A stretch of 42,084 nt of DNA from Betaproteobacteria bacterium (GTDB lineage: Bacteria; Pseudomonadota; Gammaproteobacteria; Burkholderiales; Rhodocyclaceae): NCBI GenBank assembly GCA_019136545.1, contig JAGVUA010000003.1, positions 1 through 42,084 of the forward strand, written 5' to 3'. Positions 28,338 through 38,493 of the stretch are shown here, piece after piece. The translations under genes and the position numbers were made by a program. The notes beneath the pieces were generated by a model. That model was not told the DNA's origin. It worked only from the letters and a program-made list of their open reading frames with translations, and made no database searches. The stretch's first letter is position 1. Every line of letters begins with the position of its first letter.

Positions 28338-30911
28338 GTGCTGCCCGGCGCGGTCATCGATATCGCTTCCCTGGTCGGCGAAACCCGCGCAGCGCTGCGC
28401 GCCTCGCAGGAGCGCCTGCACGAGGATTACCGGCGATCGAATTCCGCCACCGCCCTCCTGCGCGGACGCGCACGCGCGGTCGACCACGCGCTGCGCAAGC
28501 TTTGGCGCGCGCTGGCCATGCCGGCGGAACTCGCGCTGGTGGCCGTCGGCGGCTACGGTCGTCGCGAGCTGTATCCCGCTTCCGACGTCGATCTGCTGTT
28601 CCTCGTTCCGGAAGGTTTTACCGGCCAGGCGCGGCTCGAGCCGCTGATCGGCCTGCTCTGGGACATCGGACTCGACGTCGGCCACAGCGTCCGGAGCGTC
28701 GCGGAATGTCTGGCGCAAGGCGGACAGGACATCACGATCCAGACCTCGCTGCTGGAGGCCCGCCTGCTCTGCGGCAATCGCCACCTGTTCGCCGAGTTCG
28801 ACCGGCACGTGCGCGGCAGCATCGATCCCGAGTCGTTTCTGCAAGCCAAGCAACTGGAACAGGCCGAGCGTTACGCGCGCTTCAACGACACGCCGTTTGC
28901 GCTCGAGCCGAACAGCAAGGAAAGCCCCGGCGGGCTGCGCGACCTGCAAGTCATCCTGTGGGTGGCGCGCGCCGCCAACCTCGGCACACAGTGGCAAGAC
29001 CTCGCGCGCGCCGGCCTGGTGGCCGCCGACGAGGCCCGCCAACTGGCCCGGGCCGAACTGTTCTTGCGCCACTTGCGCATCCGGCTGCACCTCCTGGCCG
29101 GTCGCCGCGAAGACCGGCTTTCCTTCGAACTCCAGGAATCCCTGGCCGCCAGCTATGGCTTGAAGGCCTCCGCGAGCAAACGTCGCTCGGAACTGCTGAT
29201 GCAGCGCTATTACCGAAACGCCAAGCTCGTCACCCAGCTCAACACGCTTGTGCTCCAGAACCTCGGCAGCCGGATCGCACCCGGCCCGACGCCGATTCCC
29301 ATCATCATCGACGATCGCTTCCAGATGGTGCGCGACCTGCTCGACATTCGGGACGACGCGCTGTTTCAGCGCATGCCCCAGGCCATTCTCGAAAGTTTTC
29401 TGCAGCTTGCCCGGCGACCCGAACTGCGCGGCATGACGGCGCGCACCTTGCGCGCACTGTGGCAGGCCCGCAAGCTCGCCGGCGCCCCGCTGCGGCGTTG
29501 CCCGGCGGCGCCGGCGCTGTTCCTGGCCCTGTTCAAGGAAAAGCGCGGCCTGGTCCACGAGCTTCGGCGGATGAACCAGTACGACATCCTCGGCAACTAC
29601 CTGCCGGCCTTCGGGCGCATCGTCGGGCAGATGCAGCACGACCTGTTCCACGCCTACACCGTGGACCAGCACATCCTGCAGGTAGTGCGCAACCTGCGGC
29701 GCCTCGCCGTGCCTGACTTTGCCCATGAGCACCCGTTCTGTACGCGGCTGATGAGCGGCTTCGACAAGCCGTGGCTGCTGTACGTCGCCGCGCTGTTCCA
29801 CGACATCGCCAAGGGACGCGGCGGCGACCACTCGCGGCTCGGCATGGCCGATGCCCGACGATTCTGCCGCACCCACGGCATCGCCGGCGAAGACGCCGAG
29901 CTGGTGGTTTTTCTGGTCGCCCATCACTTGACGATGTCGCAAGTCGCGCAGAAGCAGGATCTCGCCGATCCGGAGGTCATCCGCCGGTTCGCCGCCGTGG
30001 TGGGCACGGAACGGCGCCTGATCGCCCTCTACCTGCTCACCGTGGCGGACATCCGCGGCACCAGCCCGAAAGTGTGGAACACCTGGAAGGGCAAGCTGCT
30101 GGAAGATCTCCTGCGCGCCACGGCGCAGCTATTGCGAGGCGATGCGCCGCCCCAGATGGCCGGCATCGCGGAACGGCAGGATGAGGCGCGGGCCCTGCTG
30201 CAGCGCCGGGGCCTGCGGCCGGGCACAGAGCAAGCGCTCTGGCAATGGCTGGACACCGGCTACTTCCTGAAGCACGACGCCGACGAGATCGCCTGGCACG
30301 CCCACACGCTCTACCACCGCCCCGACGGCAAGGAACCGGTCGTTCGCGCCCGCATCAATCGCGCCGGCGAAGGCATCCAGGTGATGGTCTACGTAGCCGA
30401 CCAGCCGCAACTCTTCGCGCGGATTTGCGGGTTTTTTGCCCGGCTCGGCTACTCGATCGCCGCCGCCACGGTCCACACCACCCACCATGGCTACGCCCTC
30501 GACAGTTTCATTCTGCTCGACCCCGGCGGGCATCTCGCCTACCGGGACGTGCTCGGCCTGATCGAGCACGATCTCGCCGAACACCTGACGCGGCAACCCG
30601 CGCTCGAAGCGCCGCCCCCCGTGCGGCTCTCGCGCCAGGTCAAGCACTTCCCGATCACGCCGGAAGTGAGCATCGCGCCGGACGAGCGCGGCGCCTCGTA
30701 CGTCATGTCGCTCGCCGCGGCCGACCGGCCCGGCCTGCTTTACTCGATCGCGCGCATCCTCGGCCAGCACGGCGTCTTCATCAGTTCGGCGCGGATCGCC
30801 ACGCTCGGCGAGCGCGTCGAGGACACCTTCGTGATCGCCGGCGCGGCATTGGGCAAGACCGCCAGCCTGGTCAATATCGAACGGGAGCTGCTGGAAGCCT
30901 TGCGAATCTGA
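28338..30911 (+). CDS. glnD: Bifunctional uridylyltransferase/uridylyl-removing enzyme, GTG start
   Basis: Glutamine sensor that uridylylates and deuridylylates PII proteins, controlling nitrogen metabolism. The 857-residue protein has the nucleotidyltransferase motif GGYGRRELYPASDVDLLFL with Asp83 and Asp85. The HD domain contains LYVAALFHDIAKGRGGDHS (His488-Asp489). Two C-terminal ACT domains are seen: RINRAGEGIQVMVYVADQPQLFARICGFFARLGYSIAAATV and SYVMSLAAADRPGLLYSIARILGQHGVFISSARIATLGERVEDTFVI. The start is a GTG seven bases after map with no clear ribosome site, suggesting coupling to map. Confidence 0.96.
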   Translation: MLPGAVIDIASLVGETRAALRASQERLHEDYRRSNSATALLRGRARAVDHALRKLWRALAMPAELALVAVGGYGRRELYPASDVDLLFLVPEGFTGQARLEPLIGLLWDIGLDVGHSVRSVAECLAQGGQDITIQTSLLEARLLCGNRHLFAEFDRHVRGSIDPESFLQAKQLEQAERYARFNDTPFALEPNSKESPGGLRDLQVILWVARAANLGTQWQDLARAGLVAADEARQLARAELFLRHLRIRLHLLAGRREDRLSFELQESLAASYGLKASASKRRSELLMQRYYRNAKLVTQLNTLVLQNLGSRIAPGPTPIPIIIDDRFQMVRDLLDIRDDALFQRMPQAILESFLQLARRPELRGMTARTLRALWQARKLAGAPLRRCPAAPALFLALFKEKRGLVHELRRMNQYDILGNYLPAFGRIVGQMQHDLFHAYTVDQHILQVVRNLRRLAVPDFAHEHPFCTRLMSGFDKPWLLYVAALFHDIAKGRGGDHSRLGMADARRFCRTHGIAGEDAELVVFLVAHHLTMSQVAQKQDLADPEVIRRFAAVVGTERRLIALYLLTVADIRGTSPKVWNTWKGKLLEDLLRATAQLLRGDAPPQMAGIAERQDEARALLQRRGLRPGTEQALWQWLDTGYFLKHDADEIAWHAHTLYHRPDGKEPVVRARINRAGEGIQVMVYVADQPQLFARICGFFARLGYSIAAATVHTTHHGYALDSFILLDPGGHLAYRDVLGLIEHDLAEHLTRQPALEAPPPVRLSRQVKHFPITPEVSIAPDERGASYVMSLAAADRPGLLYSIARILGQHGVFISSARIATLGERVEDTFVIAGAALGKTASLVNIERELLEALRI

Positions 30912-30916
30912 GCCGT

Positions 30917-31663
30917 TCAGGCCGCATTCGCGCACAAATGCTCGATGACGCGGCGCACGCGCACCATGGCGTGCAGCAGAGCATCTTCGAGCGCGGCAAA
31001 GCTGATCGCACGGGCGCTGTCGCCCCGACCGGCCGCCCAGTTGGCGACGACGCAGATCGCCGCGTAGGGAACCGCCAGTTCGCGGGCGAGCGATGCCTCG
31101 GGCATCCCGGTCATGCCGACCATGTCGGCGCCGTCCTGTTGCAGGCGGTTGATCTCGGCGGCGGTCTCGAGCCTCGGTCCCTGGGTGGCGGCGTAAACGC
31201 CGCCGTCGACGATCATTTCCTCGGCCCTGGCCGCCGCCCCGAGCAGACGGCGACGCAGTTCCTGGTCGTAAGGTTCCGTGAAGTCCACATGCACCACCGG
31301 GGTGCCGCCATTGTCGTGAAACGTGGCATTGCGCCCCCAAGTGTAGTCGATGATCTGATGGGGCACCGCCAGCGTGCGGGGCGCCAGGTCGGCGCGGATG
31401 CCGCCGACGGAGGCGACCGACACGACGCCCGTGGCCTGCGCGGCATGCGCCAGCGCCCAGAGATTGGCCCGATAGTTGACGCTGTGCGGCGGAATGGTGT
31501 GGCCGTATCCGTGCCGGGCGAGAAACACCACATCCTGGCAACCGATCCGCCCGAAGGTAAGCGCGCCGGAGGGTTCGCCAAAAGGCGTGCGCACTACTTC
31601 CCGCCGGGTCACCGCGAGGTTGGCGAGTTGCGTCAGGCCGCTGCCGCCGATGATTGCAAGCAT
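30917..31663 (-). CDS. mtnP: S-methyl-5'-thioinosine / thioadenosine phosphorylase
   Basis: A 248-residue purine-nucleoside-phosphorylase-fold enzyme of the MTAP branch, recycling the methylthio nucleoside left by polyamine or quorum-signal synthesis. The motifs [76 protein letters not shown] and [32 protein letters not shown] place it there. From memory, the closest characterised form is the Pseudomonas methylthioinosine phosphorylase; substrate choice cannot be settled by eye. Its 3' end faces glnD with 5 bp between stops. No other methionine-salvage gene is nearby. Confidence 0.85.
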   Translation of the reverse strand: MLAIIGGSGLTQLANLAVTRREVVRTPFGEPSGALTFGRIGCQDVVFLARHGYGHTIPPHSVNYRANLWALAHAAQATGVVSVASVGGIRADLAPRTLAVPHQIIDYTWGRNATFHDNGGTPVVHVDFTEPYDQELRRRLLGAAARAEEMIVDGGVYAATQGPRLETAAEINRLQQDGADMVGMTGMPEASLARELAVPYAAICVVANWAAGRGDSARAISFAALEDALLHAMVRVRRVIEHLCANAA

Positions 31664-31685
31664 GTGAAATTCCTTGGGTTTTGTT

Positions 31686-31710
31686 GAAAGTCAGCCGTGG
31701 CGGAACGCCG
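31686..31710 (+). repeat. Dispersed 25-bp repeat, copy B, in the mtnP/typA gap
   Basis: GAAAGTCAGCC then GTGGCGGAACGCCG, two mismatches from the consensus. It lies 23 bp upstream of mtnP and about 50 bp upstream of the typA ATG, just before the typA -10. Confidence 0.75.
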
Positions 31711-31716
31711 CCCCCG

Positions 31717-31725
31717 TGCTAGAAT
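31717..31725 (+). promoter_or_regulatory. typA extended -10 promoter
   Basis: TGCTAGAAT combines the extended TGn element with TAGAAT. No -35 is obvious, as often with extended -10 promoters. The leader to the typA ATG would be about 31 nt. Confidence 0.5.
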
Positions 31726-31762
31726 TCGCGCCCTTTTTCGCTGTATCAGGCCCACCATCCCC

Positions 31763-33595
<1,833 letters not shown>

Positions 33596-33607
33596 GATCT
33601 CCGGCGG

Positions 33608-33639
33608 CGGCGTCGAAAGTCAGCCTTCGCAGCACGCCG
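33608..33639. repeat. Hairpin formed around repeat copy C after typA
   Basis: CGGCGT and CGAA (33608-33617) pair with TTCG (33626-33629) and ACGCCG (33634-33639), with a 4-nt bulge and an 8-nt loop. It lies between the convergent stops of typA and the patatin gene and could act as a 3'-end structure. There is no T tract. Confidence 0.5.
33615..33639 (+). repeat. Dispersed 25-bp repeat, copy C, after typA
   Basis: GAAAGTCAGCC then TTCGCAGCACGCCG, two mismatches from the consensus. It starts 19 nt past the typA stop in typA sense, matching the placement of copies A and D. Confidence 0.75.
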
Positions 33640-33653
33640 ACCGGCGGCCGACC

Positions 33654-35504
33654 TCAATCGGGATGCAGCACCACGCCGCGCGCGGCGACGCCGGCGCCGC
33701 GCAAGCGCGCCGCCTGGTCGGGGGGCAGGTTCGCCAGCACTTCGCTGGCGTGGCGGTAACCCAGTTCGACGATCCGGTCGAACTTGCGCCAGTCCAGCAT
33801 GCCGATGCCGTCCATCGAAGGCGTAAAGCAGATATCGGCGCGCAGGCGCGCGTCGCGCTGACGGGCCTGGCTGGCCAGCATCATCGAGTTCACCAGGATC
33901 GTCATCAGACCGGGCACGTGAAAGCGCCGGGCGCGGCGCTGGCGCAGGCGGTCCACCAGCAGCTGGCGGTTGCTCGGCAGCTCGTCGAGATCGACCTGTT
34001 CGAACCCTTTTTGCAGCAGATCGCTGCCGATGACGAAGCCGGTGCCCTGGTCGAGCATGACGTCGGTGGGAAAGTTGTTGAAAGTGCCGCCGTCGCCGAG
34101 CAGTTCGCCGCCGTGCGCCACCAGCGGCAGCACGCCGGGAATGGAAACGCTGGTGCGCAGCCACTTGGCCAGGTTGCCGCGCCGAACGGTGATCTCGGTC
34201 GCGCTGGTGTAGTTCGACACGACGCAGAACAGGCTCTTCCAGGTATCCTCGATGTCGATATCGCCGCCCGTCGCCACGCGCACGGCGTCGTCGATGACCG
34301 TCTTGAGGCGCCGACCGCCGATCAAGGATTGCATCGGGATCAGGTTGAGGTCCGACGTCGGTCCGCGGGAAAAAGCGCGCCGCGCCTGGTCGATCATGTC
34401 CGACACCGGCATGTCGAAAGCGCAATACGCCCCCATGATCGCGCCGATGCTGGCGCCGCCGATGCTGTCGATCTGGGCGCCGAAGGCTTCGAGCGCCTTG
34501 AGTACGCCCAAGTGAGCGAAGCCGCGGGCGCCGCCGCCGGACAGCACCAGGCCGATGTCGGTGCCGCTCAGCACTCTCGCCAGCCGCGCGATGTCGCGAT
34601 CCAGTTCCGGTCGCACGTGCAGATGCGCGCCCACCGCATAACGATCCAGCCAGTCGCGCGTATTCCTTGGCGTGCGCAGGTCGAGATCGTGCAGCAGCAC
34701 CAGCGTGCGCCGCGTCGACACCAGCGCCGCCGAAGGATCGGGCTTCCCCGGGCGATCGGCGCGCGCGACCAGCACCACTTCGTCGGCGGCCCTCAGGCAG
34801 CGCCGCGTCCATTCGTTCGCCTCTGGCTGGGCGACGAACACGAGAAACTCGTGATTGGCCTCGACCTCGTCCAGCCAGCGCGTCAACTGCCGGTAATGTT
34901 CCGCGCTCAGGGACTCGACCTCTTGCGTATCCCGGGCGATGACCAGAACCCGATTGCCGTATGACAGCTTGCGCGCCACGGCATGGGCCAGCTTCATGAT
35001 GTCGATATCGTCCGTGACGGCCATCAGGCAGATGTTGACCGGACGCGTCACGCGCGCCTGCGGACGGAAGGTCTGCCGCAGGCGGTCGATGATCACCCGG
35101 GTCAGGGTGATCGCCAGGTGGGGAAACTGGCGCACGAGGTCTTCGTAGGCCGCGCGCGAAAAACGCACCAGCACGCTGTCCCGCATCGCCACGATGCCGG
35201 CACGGCGCGGACGTCCGGTCATCATCGCCATTTCGCCGATGCTCTGGCCGCGCATGATTTCGCCGACCGGCACGGCTTCGCCGTCGACACCCTTGATGAT
35301 GGCGCGCAGGCGCCCGCTGACGACCAGATAGAGGTCGTCGCCAACGTCGCCTTGCTCAAACAGCACTTCGCCCGCCTGCAGATGATGCCAGGTGAGCCGG
35401 GGCAACAAGACGTCGACCACGGCGTCGCCGTCACCGCCCAGCATGCCCTCGAGGATGGTGATCAGCAGCTCGTGCTGATGGTCATGAGCGGTCTTGGTCG
35501 ACAT
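33654..35504 (-). CDS. Patatin-like phospholipase with cyclic-nucleotide-binding domain (NTE family)
   Basis: A 616-residue three-part protein. Residues about 15-140 are a CAP-like cyclic nucleotide domain with GEVLFEQGDVGDDLYLVVSGRLRA and the phosphate cassette-like IGEMAMMTGRPRRAGIVA. Residues about 155-300 form an alpha/beta linker. The patatin domain holds the oxyanion loop GGGARG (323-328), the nucleophile Ser352 in GGASIG and the catalytic Asp471 in GDGGTFNNFP. This is the layout of eukaryotic neuropathy target esterase and its bacterial homologues. The start is the ATG at 35504; a TTG two codons earlier is also possible. It is convergent with typA and divergent from the BamE-like lipoprotein. 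Confidence 0.9.
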   Translation of the reverse strand: MSTKTAHDHQHELLITILEGMLGGDGDAVVDVLLPRLTWHHLQAGEVLFEQGDVGDDLYLVVSGRLRAIIKGVDGEAVPVGEIMRGQSIGEMAMMTGRPRRAGIVAMRDSVLVRFSRAAYEDLVRQFPHLAITLTRVIIDRLRQTFRPQARVTRPVNICLMAVTDDIDIMKLAHAVARKLSYGNRVLVIARDTQEVESLSAEHYRQLTRWLDEVEANHEFLVFVAQPEANEWTRRCLRAADEVVLVARADRPGKPDPSAALVSTRRTLVLLHDLDLRTPRNTRDWLDRYAVGAHLHVRPELDRDIARLARVLSGTDIGLVLSGGGARGFAHLGVLKALEAFGAQIDSIGGASIGAIMGAYCAFDMPVSDMIDQARRAFSRGPTSDLNLIPMQSLIGGRRLKTVIDDAVRVATGGDIDIEDTWKSLFCVVSNYTSATEITVRRGNLAKWLRTSVSIPGVLPLVAHGGELLGDGGTFNNFPTDVMLDQGTGFVIGSDLLQKGFEQVDLDELPSNRQLLVDRLRQRRARRFHVPGLMTILVNSMMLASQARQRDARLRADICFTPSMDGIGMLDWRKFDRIVELGYRHASEVLANLPPDQAARLRGAGVAARGVVLHPD

Positions 35505-35569
35505 GGGCAAATCATAATGCCGAACCCGAGCAATCCATGATTGAATATTGCAAACTAAGGAGGCCGCTC

Positions 35570-36061
35570 ATGAAAAGACCCGCTTGGCTCGGCGTCGCCA
35601 TCGCCGCCGTCGCCGGCGCCCTGCCCGGCTGCGATTACCTGAGCATGAAGGAACTCAAGCCCGGCGTATCGACCGCCCAGGAGGTTCGCTCGCGCATGGG
35701 GCCGCCGGCGGCGGAATACGCCAACCCCGACGGTTCGGTCACCTGGGAGTTCAACCGCCAGCCCAATGGGATCGAATGCTACATGGCCACCATCGGGTCG
35801 GACCAGGTTCTGCGCAAGATCGAACAAGTGCTAACGGAAGCCAACCTCGCCAAGGTCGCGGTGGGGATGGATCGCGCGGAGGTCCGGCGGTTGATCGGCA
35901 AGCCGGGCTCGGTGACGACTTATCCGAATTCGAACGAGGAGGTCTGGGACTGGCGCATTGCCGGCGCCATCCAGACCGAGGAAGCGCACTTCCACGCCCA
36001 TTTCGACCCCGCCAGCGGCCTCGTCACCCGAACCAGCCGGCGGGTCGAACCGAAGGGCTAG
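35570..36061 (+). CDS. Lipoprotein with two BamE/SmpA-like repeats
   Basis: A 163-residue lipoprotein: signal peptide with lipobox LPGC (Cys21). Two tandem SmpA/OmlA-type units are visible: LKPGVSTAQEVRSRMGPPAAEYANPDGSVTWEF and VAVGMDRAEVRRLIGKPGSVTTYPNSNEEVWDW. In each, a short helix is followed by G-x-P and a strand ending in an aromatic residue. A near-perfect ribosome site AAGGAGG precedes the ATG at 35570, so the in-frame ATG at 35537 is rejected. A role in outer-membrane integrity is likely but unproven. It is not in the usual smpB-linked bamE position, so it may be a paralogue. Confidence 0.8.
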   Translation: MKRPAWLGVAIAAVAGALPGCDYLSMKELKPGVSTAQEVRSRMGPPAAEYANPDGSVTWEFNRQPNGIECYMATIGSDQVLRKIEQVLTEANLAKVAVGMDRAEVRRLIGKPGSVTTYPNSNEEVWDWRIAGAIQTEEAHFHAHFDPASGLVTRTSRRVEPKG

Positions 36062-36073
36062 ACGAAAACCGGG

Positions 36074-36832
36074 CTAGACGATAATCGTCCCGCCGTCGAC
36101 GTGGAGCACCTGGCCGGTGATCCAGCGCCCATCGTTCGACACCAGCGCCGCCACCGCGTCGGCGATATCCTCGGGCGTTCCCAGACGGCGCATGGCCGCG
36201 GCGGCCGCACCGTACTTGCGCAAGGCGTCGGCATCGCCGCCCAATAGCATCGGCGTATCGGTCATCCCGGGCGACACCGCGTTAACGGTGATGCCGCGAG
36301 GCGCCAACTCGCGCGCCAGAACTTTCGTGAAGCCTTCCACCGCCATCTTGCTGCCCACGTAGAGCGCCATGCCGAGGGGATTGGCCGCCGTGGCGCCGGT
36401 CGAGATATTGACGATGCGGCCATGATCCTCGATCTGGCGGGCCGCTTCGCGGCACATCATGAACGTCCCCCGGGCATTGGTGTTGAACGTGTAGTCGTAG
36501 TGGCTCATGGGAATGTCGGCAAACGACTTCATGTGCCCGATTCCCGCATTGTTGATGACTGCGTCGACGCGGCCATGGCGCGCCTTGACGGCAGCGAAGA
36601 ACCCGATGACCGCTTCTTCGGCAGTGATGTCGACCTGGTGTAGGGAAGCCGCGCCGCCAGCCTGTTCGATCGTCGCAACCGTCTCGCGGGCGCCGTCGGC
36701 GGAACGCGAATATCCGACCGCAATCGCCAGGCCTTCTCGCGCCAGCCGCAGGCAGATGGCCTTGCCGATCCCGGTGCCGCCGCCGGTCACCACCGCCACG
36801 CGTTGTATTGCGCTGTTGTCGGAAATGCTCAT
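36074..36832 (-). CDS. Short-chain dehydrogenase/reductase
   Basis: A 252-residue classical SDR. The NAD(P) motif TGGGTGIG lies at residues 16-23, NNAG at 94-97 and the catalytic Ser144-Tyr158-Lys162 in NISTGATAANPLGMALYVGSK. The C-terminus GRWITGQVLHVDGG is typical of FabG-like enzymes. The ATG at 36832 overlaps the phosphatase stop (ATGA); the open frame upstream lies in phosphatase antiframe. It is the last gene of the catabolic run and probably oxidises or reduces a hydroxyacyl or ring-alcohol intermediate. The substrate is unknown. Confidence 0.88.
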   Translation of the reverse strand: MSISDNSAIQRVAVVTGGGTGIGKAICLRLAREGLAIAVGYSRSADGARETVATIEQAGGAASLHQVDITAEEAVIGFFAAVKARHGRVDAVINNAGIGHMKSFADIPMSHYDYTFNTNARGTFMMCREAARQIEDHGRIVNISTGATAANPLGMALYVGSKMAVEGFTKVLARELAPRGITVNAVSPGMTDTPMLLGGDADALRKYGAAAAAMRRLGTPEDIADAVAALVSNDGRWITGQVLHVDGGTIIV

Positions 36833-37656
36833 AGTGCCTCGCGAATCAAGAGTTCCTTGCGTTCGGCCTCGCAGTCCGAGTCTGGCCGCAAACCCGCAGC
36901 GCGCGCCGCCTGGACCTCGGCACGCGCCGCGGCAAGTTGCGCGACGAACGCCGGCTGCGAATGCAGTTGCGCCACGACGGCCGCCGCCACGAGCCGGCCG
37001 GCATCGACATCGCTCTGCCAATGGACATTGCAGATCACGCGGCTCTGTCCGAACGCCAAGCCCCGCTGGACCAGCGCGTCGACGCGATCCGGCGCCAGTT
37101 CGGCGAGCACCAGCGCCCAAGCCATGCCGATGGCGGCGTGCCCGGATGGATAGGAGCCGTCGTTGCGCAGCATGGTTTCGTGTGTCGGATCGCACATCGA
37201 CTCGCCCGCCGCAACAAAAGGCCGCACGCGCTTGTAGTGATCCTTGGCACGGTAGGTGGCCAGCCCCGCATCGGCGACGGTGCGTTGCAGCAGGATGGCC
37301 AGGTTCGGCGTTGCCGTGGGCGCAATGGGAACACCCAAGGCGCAGGCGAAACTCGGCGCTGCCTGGGGAAAACGCAATTCCGCATCCCGCGCGGCCCATT
37401 GCCAGCGGGGCGTGTCGCGCCAACGCATGGCCTTGCGGCGCGCCGCGTCGTCGGCGGCCTGCGCCGCCGATCCCTGCGCCGGCGGGGGCGGCAACAGCGC
37501 CAGACTATCGACCAGCGCCTCCCGGGTCAGGTAGCCTGCCAAAAAGCCCGGAAAGCGCGGGTCGGCATCGGGCACCCTGGCTGTGCTTGCGGGGGGTTGA
37601 ACGCTGCACGCCGCCATGGCTGCCGCCCAGAGCGAAACGACCAGCTTTTTCCTCAT
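36829..37656 (-). CDS. PAP2 / class A acid phosphatase lipoprotein
   Basis: A 275-residue exported phosphatase with a signal peptide and probable lipidation at Cys17 (AMAAC). The PAP2 signature is complete: K-x6-RP with Lys138, Arg145 and Pro146; PSGH at 170-173; SR-x5-H-x3-D with Ser205, Arg206, His212 and Asp216. This matches PhoN-type non-specific acid phosphatases. It lies between two SDR genes, overlapping the downstream one by 4 bp. It may release phosphate from organic phosphates outside the inner membrane; its link to the acyl-CoA pathway is unclear. Confidence 0.88.
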   Translation of the reverse strand: MRKKLVVSLWAAAMAACSVQPPASTARVPDADPRFPGFLAGYLTREALVDSLALLPPPPAQGSAAQAADDAARRKAMRWRDTPRWQWAARDAELRFPQAAPSFACALGVPIAPTATPNLAILLQRTVADAGLATYRAKDHYKRVRPFVAAGESMCDPTHETMLRNDGSYPSGHAAIGMAWALVLAELAPDRVDALVQRGLAFGQSRVICNVHWQSDVDAGRLVAAAVVAQLHSQPAFVAQLAAARAEVQAARAAGLRPDSDCEAERKELLIREAL

Positions 37657-37721
37657 CGCAAGCCCCCCCCTTATCGAGGACCAATTAACTATTCAGACAC
37701 GCGCTTGCCACATGGCCTGGT

Positions 37722-38489
37722 TCAGCTCAGAACACCGCCATCGACCTGCAGGATAACGCCGGAGCTGTAACTGCTGGCGTCGCTTGCCAGGAAGAGCGCC
37801 GCTGCCGCCACCTCTTCCGGATAACCGACCCGCTTGAGCGGATTGATCTTCATCATGTCGGCATAGCGCTGGGGATCGTTCATGGTGTGATCGCCCATGG
37901 CGGTCTGGATCACCCCGCAGGAGATGGCATTGACGCGCACGCCCTGGGGCCCGAGCTCCCTCGCGAAACAACGCGTCATGGTATTCAGCGCGGCCTTGGA
38001 GACGCAATAGGCGCCGATTTCGGGCTGCGCCATCAAGGCCGACGTCGTGCTGATGTTGACGATCGATCCCCTGCCGCGCTGTGCCATCTTCCTGCCGAGT
38101 GCCGCCGTCAGAAAGAACGGCCCTCGGACATTCACCTCCATGATCTTGTCCCACAACGCCGGCGTCGTGTCGCAGAACGTCCCGGTATTGGGCGGACTGA
38201 TGCCGGCATTGTTGACCAGCACGTCGACCGCCAGGCCACGCTCGTCGAGCACGCCGACCAATCGCTCGATGTCGTCGAGCTTGCCGACGTGCGCCTGGAT
38301 GGCGTGCGCCTTGCCGCCCATGGCGCGAATCCCTTCCGCCACCCCATCGAGATCCTGCTGCTTGCGGGAACATATGATCACCTCGGCGCCGGATTCGGCA
38401 AACAATTCGGCGATCGCCCGGCCAATGCCGCGCGAGCCTCCGGTGATCAAGGCGGTGCGTCCCGCCAAAGGAAAAGCGGAGGGCGACAT
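37722..38489 (-). CDS. Short-chain dehydrogenase/reductase
   Basis: A 255-residue classical SDR with TGGSRGIG (residues 16-23), NNAG (93-96) and catalytic Ser147, Tyr161 and Lys165 in NISTTSALMAQPEIGAYCVSKAA. The C-terminal YSSGVILQVDGGV is FabG-like. It follows the acyl-CoA synthetase by 4 bp, so it is co-transcribed with it. It probably acts on a hydroxyacyl-CoA or alcohol/ketone in the same pathway. It shares only family-level similarity with the other SDR of the cluster, so the two are not a recent duplication. Confidence 0.9.
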   Translation of the reverse strand: MSPSAFPLAGRTALITGGSRGIGRAIAELFAESGAEVIICSRKQQDLDGVAEGIRAMGGKAHAIQAHVGKLDDIERLVGVLDERGLAVDVLVNNAGISPPNTGTFCDTTPALWDKIMEVNVRGPFFLTAALGRKMAQRGRGSIVNISTTSALMAQPEIGAYCVSKAALNTMTRCFARELGPQGVRVNAISCGVIQTAMGDHTMNDPQRYADMMKINPLKRVGYPEEVAAAALFLASDASSYSSGVILQVDGGVLS

Positions 38490-38493
38490 CAGA

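Noticed and set aside
36062-36073. Terminator between the BamE-like gene and the SDR gene
   Set aside because: Only 12 bp separate the stops and no stem with a T tract is present.
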